Shown one piece after another: positions 53,626 through 62,879 of a stretch of 64,000 nt of DNA. A program made the position numbers and the translations under genes. The notes below the pieces were generated by a model. It saw only the letters and a list, made by a program, of their open reading frames with translations. It ran no database searches and was not told where the DNA came from. The stretch is from Ectocarpus siliculosus. Taxonomy: Eukaryota; Sar; Phaeophyceae; Ectocarpales; Ectocarpaceae. Positions within the stretch are counted from its first letter, which is position 1, and every line of letters starts with the position of its first letter. The DNA lies in assembly GCA_000310025.1 (NCBI GenBank), contig FN649757.1, positions 561,138-625,137 of the forward strand, in the 5' to 3' direction.

Positions 53626-54738
53626 GGCCGTTGTACAGAGCAAGCCCGAAGATAAAAAACGCCAAGTTCGGGTTGAGCCTCAATATCTTATTTTGGTCAG
53701 AAGGACCAGCCGAAGTCGGCCTATTTCTTAAAACGGATTTAATTTTCCTTGAGGCTTTCGCATCCTGCTAACTCTCTTGCCTCATTATTTTCTCATTTCT
53801 GGCGAGGAAAACAACGACACACCAAGCCTCCACACAGTATTAACCGACCGCTCGGTGTGGCGAACATTGGGGGTTGTGGAAGTATATATAGCACAACAGC
53901 AGCAGTGGGTAGAGCAACCCGCGGGCGGTGCTGGGGCGCGGGGGGCGCGGGGGCGCCGGGCGCGCCGCGAAGATAACCACTCTCTCCCCCCTACCAAAAT
54001 ATTACATGAGCTAGGTATGGGGTGGGAGCATTCCAGCAGAATCAGTGGGACGTTTCTTATTCGACACACGCCTACCCTTGTTTCCGATGTCTTGGGGGTA
54101 TCGCACGATCATGTTTCTTTTTGGGACGTTTGTTCAGGTGTGGCCGAGATTGAGCTGTGTTTGGTAGCCCTTTTTTCTTATTTTTCGTAACATCATTTGA
54201 GCTCATTTCTTCACAAAATTCTGCCTTTGCTAATCGTGAGACAGCAGCAGTAGGCGTTCGTGCTGGCTAGGTTGCGAGATTCAGCACCTTCGACACGCCC
54301 ATAAATACCTACTGGTACTTCGAAGGACATAGAACCCCGTAGGCTCTCCTTCGATTCGTCTCGGGAACCACGGACGCACCTACCTGTCGTGCTACATCTT
54401 CTTCAGAGTCATAGCGCCATTCTATTTTCTGCTCGCTGTAGGTGGGCCCGCTATCGCTCGTGGACTCTATTTTGTGCAGAGTATACTGTGTGTGCCTGTT
54501 GCTGCTGCTTGTTTTTTGCACGTCAGACATAGGCAAAGGCTACACACATAGTCACATGATTATACGCAAACAAAGAGTGTAGAGACGCCGGTAGAGGGAA
54601 CGCCCAAGCTTATGCCATGACGCGGCTGGTATGCCATATGCTCTTGTCGGCCTCCCTTGGACCCATCATCAATCATCAATCATCAGTCGTGGGCACAATA
54701 CGTACGTATCGGTATGTTTTGCCTTGTCATCCGCAGAG

Positions 54739-54825
<87 letters not shown>

Positions 54826-54828
54826 GAT

Positions 54829-54866
<38 letters not shown>

Positions 54867-55052
54867 TGTGTGTCTGTGTGAGAGAGAGAGGCGATATCTT
54901 TCCATGCACGTATGGTTACCTTGTACTGTATGTAAATAGTCTACACACAGAGCAGCGTCGAAAAGCACGCATGACTCTGGAGATTTCCATCCACAGCAGC
55001 AGTCGCGATGTTGTCCATATGTAGCTGACTACAAGCACCACCGTATGCATAC
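53626..55052. other. Intron 1 of pseudogene D: low-complexity DNA
   Basis: Apart from the GA repeat at 54736-54890 and a G/C-rich CGCGGGG patch near 53930-53970, nothing is recognised. Confidence 0.4.
54736..54890. repeat. (GA)n microsatellite
   Basis: An almost pure AG/GA run of about 80 bp is followed by interrupted AGAGAG and GTGTGT tracts. ORFs reading E-R or S-L repeats here are artefacts. Confidence 0.95.
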
Positions 55053-55130
55053 CTGCACGGAGTTGCACCGTCGCACTTCCTTTTTATTTAGCAAGCTGCA
55101 CCTTTCGCAGCTCTTTCGTAGATCATACAT

Positions 55131-55599
55131 GGCGGGATAACTAACGTGTTGAGCGAGACCGGAGAGAGGAGGGAGGGGAGACTGCCAGACCGCACGTGTG
55201 GCACGTATGCATACCACATTTCGTACCACACAGAGGCCGGAAACGAAGGATTCGGTATAGCCGTGAATCCGTGGTTTGTGGAAGCGTACCGGAAATTTCG
55301 TGAAAGAGCGGCGAGAGACAAAAAAGGGTACACGGGGGTATAGCTATGTACAGGGTTGTTGTTGTTGTTGTTGTCTTCGCATTAAAAACCGTTCCGATCT
55401 CTCTCTACCCAGTACCTTCGTATGTCCGTACTGATCCAACATTTGACGCGGTCGATTCCCGTGGTCACAGGTTAACTTACCCTAAAAAGGTACATTCAAA
55501 TAAACTGGCCCCGAGGGGTCCGCAAGTCAATAGAAATCAACGACAGATATTCTGGGATCCTCCGCTCCCTCTTCACGCTATGCGGGGTATCCACCGAGA
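55131..55599. other. Upstream flank of pseudogene D
   Basis: A short GTT repeat lies at about 55352-55372. Short ORFs only; nothing supported. Confidence 0.35.
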
Positions 55600-58500
55600 T
55601 TAGCAGTCGCTATCTATCATGGGCCGGAGAGAAAGAGGCACACTCCCTTGGTTCAATCTTGGTACTTCACAACGCAAGCAGAGACAAGTCCATCTGGCAC
55701 AGAAAAAGAGAGAAAGAAAGAGAGAAAAAAAAGGACAAAGAGAAAAAAAGGAGAAAAAATAAAAATGAAAACCGTAAGGAGAAGAGAAAATAAATGAAAA
55801 TAAAATGAAAATGAAAAAAAGGGCGAGGACAAAGAGGACAAAGAGGGACCAGGCCGAAAATAACAGGAAGTATGAGGCAGAACAAGGCACACGGTGGAGA
55901 GACCACTAACGAACAAGCAAACACGCAAACATGGCCACCAACCAGCGATACATTGTAATGGTACGAAATCACTACTACTACTGGGGGGTTGGTGCAATGG
56001 TGCAGCGTTGGGGGGGGGGGAATTGGCGAAAAGAAATTCAATCCGGCACGTGTCGTGCCACTCGGTCCGTCTCTTCTCGTTTGCTTTCTTCCCTCGCCGT
56101 CTCGTCCGTCTCCTGCCCCCCTCCCGCCCCATTGGTTGTTGGCTTGTGCTTTCGTTTGAGCGCTCGTTTTCGGCTGGCCTCTTCTTCCTTCTCGTGCCAG
56201 AAGGTCATGAACCTCTCAGCTCCCTGCAGCACCGCCGCATGCCAGGGTACTCTCCCCTCCACCTTCGCGGCTTCCGTCCACCTTGACTTCGGTGCCGTGT
56301 CTTTCGGTACGGGGATTCCGAGACAACTTGGGTCGGTTTTCGTAGATCCGTGGTCGGCCCCGAAGGCCTTCAGGTCGTCGAGCACACACTTCGGCCAGTT
56401 CTGTTCCTGTCCCCCCCTACGTGGCTTCTCCCCCCCCGCCAGCTCGCCGAGCATCAGTCGTTTCGGGAGTCGCCCGTCCGGCTGCCTTGCCAGTGCTCCC
56501 GCGAACAGTAGGCGTCGTTGTCGGATCGTGGCTTCAACGCTCTGGCATTCGACCCTCTTCAGCGTCTCGGCGTACGAGAGCTGCCGGTAGGTGTCTTTCT
56601 TGCGCTTGTACCCGATAACTCGAAGGAGCAGTCGGTGGTGTGTCGACCGCAGCGTCTGATAGTGGCCGCTGAGTGGTGACCATGTCATGCAGCCGTACAG
56701 CAGTGCCTCCATCGCCTCCGCCTGGAGGAGGCGGATCTTGAGTCGGAATGGCGCTTTCGGTCTGTCGAAGAGCTCCTGGCCATATCGCCTGAGGCACGCC
56801 CACGCTCCTCTGCTCCTGTAGCTGATCTCCCGGATGAGGTCGCCATGTTCGTTGACGAGGCCACCGAGGTACCGGAACTCGGTCGTCTGGGCGTATTTCT
56901 GTCCCGCGGCTTCGATAGTCAGTGGTGGAGGAGGGGGCGGGGGGGACTGTGATGTTGCAGTCGGCTTGTCCTTCGCGCGCATCAGGAGCGTCTCCGTCTT
57001 CTTCTCCGACACCGTTAGCCCGAACTCTCCGAACACCTCAACGATGATGGTCATCATTCTCGCCAGTCCTTCTGCAGACCTCGATACGACGCCGGCATCA
57101 TCGGCATACAGCATCCCCCATACTGCCCTCCGTACTCGGTCAAGGGGTGTCTCCTCCCCCCCCCCCGCTTCCGTCTTCCCCTCCTCCAAGCACACCAGAT
57201 TCCGCAGAACAACATCATCCTCGCTGAATCGGATAACGACGACCTCGAGGACCTCGGCGAAGAAGATGTTGAACAGCAGTGGGGATAGTACACATCCTTG
57301 TCGCACACCCTGTGTGACGAAGAACCAGTCCGATAGTTCTCCGTCGTCCATGCGCACCCGGGCCCGCATTCCATCGTGGAATTGGCGGATGACTTTGATT
57401 AGCTTCGCGGGAATCCCGGCCCTGGCCAGCACCTTCCATAGCATCTCTCGGTCCACCGAATCATACGCCTTCTTCAAGTCGACGAAGCACATGTAGAGCG
57501 GTATTTTCTTTCTCCGCCCCAGCTCCTGGAGGCGACGCACGACAAACAGCATGTCGACGGTGGATCGCCCGGGTCGGAATCCGCACTGTTCCTCCGGGAG
57601 GATGTTGTTGGCTTCGCAGAAGGCGCTTAGACGGTTGGTGATGATCTTGATGGGAACCTTGCCTACGTGAGATAGTAGCGAAATCCCCCTGTAGTTGTTA
57701 CAGTTGGACCGGTCACCCTTCTTGTACAGCACCTTGATGGTTGCGTCCTTCCACTCTTGGGGGATATCTCCTCCGTTCCACACCTTGACGAGGATGGTAT
57801 GGAGGTGTCTCAGGACAACGGGTTCGTCGTCATCGATCTTGAGCAATTCGGCAGGGAGGGAGTCATGGCCGGGTGCCTTCCAGTTGTTGAGGCCTTTCGC
57901 TGCCCGTGCCACCTCCTCGAGATCTGGCACCTCTCCCAACCGTTGACTGTCACGTGTCGCTGGCCGCTGCGTCACTCGTTCGATGATGTCTGGGTTCAGG
58001 GTGGGGGATTTGGTGTTGAGTAGGGTGCTGAAGAATCTCGCCCACCGTTGGAGGATGTCGTCCCTGTTCCGGAGCAACACGCCGTTCTCATCCGCGACGA
58101 ACTGCTGTCCCCCCGCTTGTCTCCCGCTGAGGCCCACTGATCTCTTGAGGTGTTGGTACAGTCCTCTCATGTCGCGATCTTTGTAGATTGCTTCGAGTTC
58201 AGTCACATATCCGTCCAGGTGGGCATAAATGCCCGTTTCGACTGCTGTAGCCACTCCCTTACACGCTGCTTTGAGAGTTCTCCACGTTGCTGAGTTCCAG
58301 TTGCCCCTCATCGCCCGGCGCGCTTCCCGCCGTGTGGTAAGGGCCTCCTCCAGCGCTGCTCTCGTCTCTGGGGTCTCACACCACCCCTGCGTGCGACGTC
58401 TCCGCGGTTCCTCCCCTAGGGTCGTCCGTGCTGCTTCGAGGAGAGCATTGGTAAAGTCAGTCACCAATTCCGCGGCGGTGGTTGTTCGTTCGTCCAATCG

Positions 58501-59640
58501 TGTGTCGAGGTTGAGGAGGAACCGATCAGTCACCGCACCTCGTGCTGTTTCGAACTGCAATTCCCGTCGGTTGAAATGCTGCTGTTTCGGTTTAGTCCGG
58601 ACTGCACGGTTGTGGGCAAGCCTGCCACCGAGGTTGACGGTGGCTACTACCATGTTGTGGTCTGAGTCTGCTTTGACTGGGCGAACCGGCTGGGGGGTGA
58701 CAACCACGTTAGAAACTCGGCCGTGATGTGCCTGCCTTGTCAGGATGTAGTCAAGTCGCTTGCAATCGTTTCCCGACACACCGTTGTATGTGTGCCGTAT
58801 TCCGCCCTTGCGTGTCTCGAAGAACGTGTTCGTGAGAGCTGGCCTGTTTTCCGTTGCGAAATTCAAAAGTAGCATGCCATTGTCGTTGAGCTCATCACGC
58901 CCGTACATTCCTATTACCCTTCCGTCCCCTCCGTCCAACCTATCTCCCGTCCGCGCGTTGGCATCCAATAGAACATACACACATTCTTTGGAAGGGATCC
59001 TCCGCACGAGACTGTCAAGTTTTCCCCAGAACGCGCGCTTGCTGTCGGCGGTTGAAGGTTCGGTTGGAGCATACGCGGCTACGAAGTTGACCGCTCCACG
59101 GTGGCCTGCCAACAGAAACCTCATGGCCATAAGGCGTTCGTCGATAAACTCCGTAGTGAACGTGGATGTCTTGCACAGTGACTCTTTGACGGCTATCCCC
59201 ACACCATGGACTCCACCAGTCTCCGTGCCACAGCAGAACACCCGGAAACCCGCTGCTGCAAATTCTGTTCGACCTGCCCTCCGTGTCTCCTGCATTCCTA
59301 CCACCGATACGTTTTGTCTCGCTGCCTCGTGTAGAATGCTGTAGGCTCGCCCGTATCCATTGGCCCCGTTTACAGCCAAAGTCCGCACATTCCAGGTTGC
59401 TACCCTAAGAAGTTGACCCTGCTGTCTCTTTCGCGCGGCGCGCGCTGCTCTCTTAACTAGCCTACGCGCCGCCCGACCCCTCCTTCTCCTCCATCTCCCC
59501 CTCTTTTTTTGTTTTTTTGCTATTTTTTTGCGAACACTCGGGCTAATGTAATAGTTATCCCGGTTCTTGCATTGTTTCCCATAGAGTTGTCTTCTTGTCC
59601 CGGAGCGGTGTGGCCTTCCATCTCAGGACTCTGTCCTTTC
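55600..59640 (-). mobile_element. Near full-length LINE (non-LTR retrotransposon), APE + RT type
   Basis: The minus strand holds one long ORF with an apurinic-type endonuclease and reverse transcriptase and no RNase H, as in RTE-like and related clades. The 3' UTR starts with a poly-C run (about 56015) and continues in a pyrimidine-rich tract to roughly 55650. It is shared with the truncated copy at 4608-6290. The 5' limit is not sharp; the reading frame has no stop back to 59625. No target duplication could be identified. Confidence 0.85.
56038..59388 (-). CDS. LINE ORF: endonuclease-reverse transcriptase (at least 1116 aa)
   Basis: The ORF is uninterrupted. The N-terminal endonuclease has MQETRRAG, LLDANARTGDR, RLDYIL and DSDHNMV, carrying the catalytic E, D/N and H residues of APE-type enzymes. 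The RT has WKDATIKVLYKKGD, NYRGISLL, FVDLKKAYDSVDR, GVRQGCVLSPLLFN and the catalytic MLYADDAGV. The C-terminal part has RYLGGLVNEHGD and LARQPDGRLPKRL, then a basic tail. It would nick target DNA and prime reverse transcription there. The listed start is a GTG; the conserved protein clearly begins upstream (LLRVATWNVRTLAVNG at about 59425). The frame is open back to a TGA at 59623-59625 with a very basic leader but no ATG. Initiation may be non-AUG, or an ATG was lost. Confidence 0.9.
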   Translation of the reverse strand: MRTLAVNGANGYGRAYSILHEAARQNVSVVGMQETRRAGRTEFAAAGFRVFCCGTETGGVHGVGIAVKESLCKTSTFTTEFIDERLMAMRFLLAGHRGAVNFVAAYAPTEPSTADSKRAFWGKLDSLVRRIPSKECVYVLLDANARTGDRLDGGDGRVIGMYGRDELNDNGMLLLNFATENRPALTNTFFETRKGGIRHTYNGVSGNDCKRLDYILTRQAHHGRVSNVVVTPQPVRPVKADSDHNMVVATVNLGGRLAHNRAVRTKPKQQHFNRRELQFETARGAVTDRFLLNLDTRLDERTTTAAELVTDFTNALLEAARTTLGEEPRRRRTQGWCETPETRAALEEALTTRREARRAMRGNWNSATWRTLKAACKGVATAVETGIYAHLDGYVTELEAIYKDRDMRGLYQHLKRSVGLSGRQAGGQQFVADENGVLLRNRDDILQRWARFFSTLLNTKSPTLNPDIIERVTQRPATRDSQRLGEVPDLEEVARAAKGLNNWKAPGHDSLPAELLKIDDDEPVVLRHLHTILVKVWNGGDIPQEWKDATIKVLYKKGDRSNCNNYRGISLLSHVGKVPIKIITNRLSAFCEANNILPEEQCGFRPGRSTVDMLFVVRRLQELGRRKKIPLYMCFVDLKKAYDSVDREMLWKVLARAGIPAKLIKVIRQFHDGMRARVRMDDGELSDWFFVTQGVRQGCVLSPLLFNIFFAEVLEVVVIRFSEDDVVLRNLVCLEEGKTEAGGGEETPLDRVRRAVWGMLYADDAGVVSRSAEGLARMMTIIVEVFGEFGLTVSEKKTETLLMRAKDKPTATSQSPPPPPPPLTIEAAGQKYAQTTEFRYLGGLVNEHGDLIREISYRSRGAWACLRRYGQELFDRPKAPFRLKIRLLQAEAMEALLYGCMTWSPLSGHYQTLRSTHHRLLLRVIGYKRKKDTYRQLSYAETLKRVECQSVEATIRQRRLLFAGALARQPDGRLPKRLMLGELAGGEKPRRGGQEQNWPKCVLDDLKAFGADHGSTKTDPSCLGIPVPKDTAPKSRWTEAAKVEGRVPWHAAVLQGAERFMTFWHEKEEEASRKRALKRKHKPTTNGAGGGQETDETAREESKREETDRVARHVPD

Positions 59641-61177
59641 CTCTCTCTGGGGGTACAGAGAAGAGAGAGAGGTTGGCAGAAGCTTTTGGGATCCTTGGGA
59701 AGCCGAGGACCTCGAAGGGAAAAACGCTGCATCGCCCGCAAAGGCAGTGCAGCAAAGCAGCAGCGAGAGAAAAGAGTTTTCGTTTGGGACTTGATCGAAT
59801 CTGCGGCGGAATAAAAATATTTACTGGTCTAACTTTTTACGGTGGTACACAGTCCCGTGTGGCTTGCCAAGAAAAAAAAGGAGGCGTTTCGACTCCAACT
59901 ACAGCAGTGAAGACTTTGCACGTGGAATCGCAGCCAACTCTGAGCACCTTGACACCTTGGCATGCGTTACAGCGACCGGGTACCTACCCCGCGCACAAAT
60001 AGGGGCACCAAGGCGGAATAGATTTTCTCAGATACAGGACAGCTCTCTGCTGAAAAGGGGGCTCGCAACTGTACATACATGTACGACAGCAGCAGCAGTG
60101 TACCGTGTCCAAGGGCTCCGGACTTCGGGCGCAGAGGCGCCCTCGCCCTCAGTAGTAGGCTTAAAGGGAAGGTGTGAAGGCTGTGCACAGCATACCAAGG
60201 GCATGAAGCCGCAGGGTGACCGAATGAACGGTGTGAAGATGTTCGCGTTGTATTCGAGAAATGTGTCGTTCCCGGTGTACACATGAAGCCAAAAAAGTCC
60301 CATGTACGTGAATTTTTGTCTAGCTTCGCCCGGTGCGGACGAAAAGGAGATGTAAGCTACGGTCGCTTCCCTATTCTTGCGCTGGTAAGAACGTAGTCGC
60401 ACTCTCAGGCAACATTCTCTGGTGGCTTTGCGGTGGCCAATATCCTCCCCAAAGGGGCCAAAGAAAGAACGAACACTGTAATTGTTCGACGGTATTGCCG
60501 GCAGTTGATGGTGTGTTGCCGCCTAGCTCTCATATTCAAACTTCTTCAGTGTCGCGCCTTCCTCTAATATCCCCCTCTAATGTTCTGGGGCTATTATTCT
60601 AACTTTTTCAGTGTCGTCCCGCTCGAATGGTCATATTCTAACTTCTTCAGTGTCGATCCGCTCTAATGTCGCGCCCTTCTCTAATGGCCCCCTCTAATGA
60701 CGCCGATATGCGGTATCCCTCACATTGTGAAAGGAGTCGAACACCTACAACATTCAGACAAAGTGGACGCTAGTTGACGGTGAAAGAGTTGACGCCTCCC
60801 GCCTCGGGTCATCGTTGCCCCTTACTGCCCTGGTGGTTTTTGCCGATTACCACTGCGGAAGGTATGGTTTCGTCTGCAGCCTTGTGCGCAGGTCTCGAGC
60901 TTCTTAATGTTGAAGCGCGACGGTGATGGCGGTGATGATGTCGGTGATGGTGCAGGCGGTAGGGTGCCTGCGCTGGCGGCAGAATGCAATTATTGGGGAG
61001 ATGGATGTAAGAGCGTGTACGTGTCATAATGCCTAGATGATACCGTATAATGTAAATTTAAAGCAGAAGAAAGAGGTTGTTGGGGAGGAGGTAATGTGGA
61101 GGCATTGAAGTGGATGTTTATCTTAGCATCAAAAATTCGTTTAGCTGCGATGATTTCTTCGACACAGAATAGTTCTC
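59641..61177. other. Region without a supported gene; short direct repeats
   Basis: ORF 59864-60286 (plus, 140 aa, MPRKKRRRFD start, CEGCAQHTKG motif) lacks any recognised family and is only a weak candidate. At about 60535-60705 a motif like TTCTAACTTCTTCAGTGTCG recurs about three times among CTCTAATG units. Nothing else seen. Confidence 0.4.
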
Positions 61178-62048
61178 CTAATGTTGTTGGAGGTCAAATA
61201 TGCGGTGGTAAGCACGTCCATGCAAGGTAAGCATTGAAGGGTCTGGCGGTTCAGTCCATGTCTTTTTTTGAATACCGCCTGCGCCTAATGCAGTAAATCC
61301 GAAAAGCCCGTTGTACCTTCTTTGAGCAGAAATCAATTTAGTAGTTTCAAACAGTGCCATAAGATGGTGGGGGATGGATTTGAGAGGATGGATACACGAC
61401 TTGCCTTTGTTACAACAATTTAATCCCTTTTCTTCTTTCCAAAGTTGAGCATTGCAGTGAGAACATGTGATAATTTGTGGATCATCCAAATCCGTGTGTT
61501 TTACCTCGAAAGGTGCCAAGGGGAAGTCGAATGATTGCGAGTCAATGTCTTGCACTCCAAGGCGGATTTGGTTATTAGCATCACCGCGAAGGCTATCTAG
61601 ACTGGGTGCCGGTAACCTTGGTGCTCGATTCCTCATTTGGCTAAAATGTTGACGTATCATATCGAGTTCAGGGTCTGAGTCGTGTGGTGTGTTATTGTTT
61701 GCATTACGACGTCGACGTTCCGTTAGTATTTCAGCACGTCTTCGTCTGCGAGATCTTGCTAGTTCTGCGTGTTGCGCGTTATCCGGACAGGTTTGTGGTG
61801 TTCGAGTTTCAGGCGTCGTTCGTGGTTGGGTGAGCGATCTTCGTTGGGTATTTCGACGAGCTGAAGGTGGTCGTCGAGTTGGAATTGTTTGTACGTTCCT
61901 TGAGGGAGTGTTACTCTGGCTGGGTGTAGAACTTTGGTGTGGATTGTGACGTGCAGTATGTGATCGTGTTTGGCGATATTCGAGATGCGGCTGCTGAACG
62001 AGTTACCCGATTATTTGGCGTCGGCCGACATCGATGATTGTCAGACAT
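61178..62048 (-). pseudogene. Helitron-like protein, N-terminal fragment
   Basis: ORF 61660-61178 (160 aa), which is open upstream in the same frame to about 61990, has an Arg-rich region (RSRRRRAEILTERRRRN). A zinc-binding segment CSHCNAQLWKEEKGLNCCN follows, then KGKSCIHPL, RRYNGLFGF and HGRAYHRIFDL. This order (CxxC..W..E..CC..GK, R.YN..F.F, GR.YHRI) is typical of the region preceding the Rep domain in Helitron proteins. An upstream ATG at 62048 starts MSDNHRCRPTPNNR in another frame, so a frameshift probably separates it. The Rep and helicase domains are absent. It is a fragment, possibly left by truncation. Confidence 0.65.
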
Positions 62049-62089
62049 GGGGTGATATCTTTACTCAACTGATAGTTGGCGAAAGTCAG

Positions 62090-62116
62090 TTGAAGGTGGC
62101 AAAAATGTGCCTTCAA
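62090..62116 (-). other. Short hairpin downstream of the unidentified gene
   Basis: TTGAAGG and CCTTCAA pair around an inner GGC/GCC and an A-rich loop. It lies about 50 nt 3' of the last stop of the gene at 62165. Function unknown; no clear SECIS core was recognised by eye. Confidence 0.4.
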
Positions 62117-62164
62117 TAACTTGAGACGTTTACTTTTTTCTGAAATGGAAACACGCGTCTTACT

Positions 62165-62879
62165 TTAGAGGTCGGCGAGGGCGGCCGGGACGGTGGCAGA
62201 GGGCTGGTAAGACTCCTTGTCGTGGGCAGTTCCCAGGTCGCGGTGCTCGTCGGTCTTGTTGAGGATCTCGTTGATGGTCTGGTCCCACAGGCGGCGGGTG
62301 CACTGGTAGTGCAGCGGCGGGAAGTCTCAATCCTTGATGATCAGGTCGTCCTCGACGATCTCGCCAGTGCACCCGTCGGCCAGGTCTTCCTCGTTAGTCG
62401 CTGCGTCGGAACACTCGCAGTGCACCTTTGCAGTGGATATCGGATGGGTGACAGGGGAAAATATAAGGAGTAAATTTCACATGGTTTTACTACATAAAGA
62501 AATGATATTTTATTTTATGACGTCGACGGTTAAACTCGGTGTACTGACAGGGGAAAATATAAGGAAAAAATGTCACATGGTTTTCCCATACTAAAAAATG
62601 TTAATTTTTTCATGACGTCGACCGGTGAACACGGTGTACTTTTGTGACTTATGGGAAACTAATTTACAGCAACAGTCGGATGCATCCGCGCACCCATATC
62701 TAGGTAACTACGCACACACACGACTGTTCACTACACAATCACGTTCCGATGTAAACGGGTGTACACATGATTTACCCCGATAAGGCTGGCGGGGGCGACG
62801 GTGACGTGCTTGAGCTTCTTGCCGTCCAAAGACTTGGCACCAGCGCAAAGACGCCACACCGCGTGGATATTATTCCACT
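62165..62879 (-). CDS. Unidentified host gene, last two exons, with an in-frame TGA
   Basis: Minus-strand exon 62879-62776 reads WNNIHAVWRLCAGAKSL then KKLKHVTVAPASLIG, with AG before it and GTAAAT after. Exon 62425-62165 follows in matching phase: VHCECSDAATNEEDLADGC, TGEIVEDDLIIKD, then TGA at 62327-62329. The same frame continues for 53 codons (DFPPLHYQCTRRLWDQTI ... VPAALADL) to a TAA at 62165-62167. Third positions are overwhelmingly C or G on both sides of the TGA, unlike the mobile-element ORFs, suggesting a well-expressed host gene. Upstream exons are not recognised. The family is unknown to me. The TGA may be a nonsense change, a read-through codon, selenocysteine or an error. Confidence 0.55.

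Larger units (their letters stand above)
48598..55130 (-). pseudogene. Zn2Cys6 transcription factor, copy D (decayed, exons 1-7)
   Basis: Minus-strand exons: 55130-55053, 52434-52276, 50940-50834, about 50470-50030, 49218-49145, 48934-48889 and 48681-48598. Exon 1 starts MYDLRKSCERCSLL but a 4-nt insertion shifts the frame before the third cysteine. Exon 2 is open (RRCVRKGVEGGCAY). Exon 3 is 107 nt instead of 108. Exon 4 contains FWCAVAIGALAEG but a small deletion creates a stop near its start (50380). Exons 5-7 keep lengths 74, 46 and 84 and are open. Exons 8-13 are missing. It pairs with gene A in sequence, exon 1 start and the C-X8-C spacing. Confidence 0.78.

Noticed and set aside
54617..55024. 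ORFs with long Glu-Arg or Ser-Leu repeats
   Set aside because: They are produced by the (GA)n microsatellite in every frame that avoids stops; no flanking coding signal.
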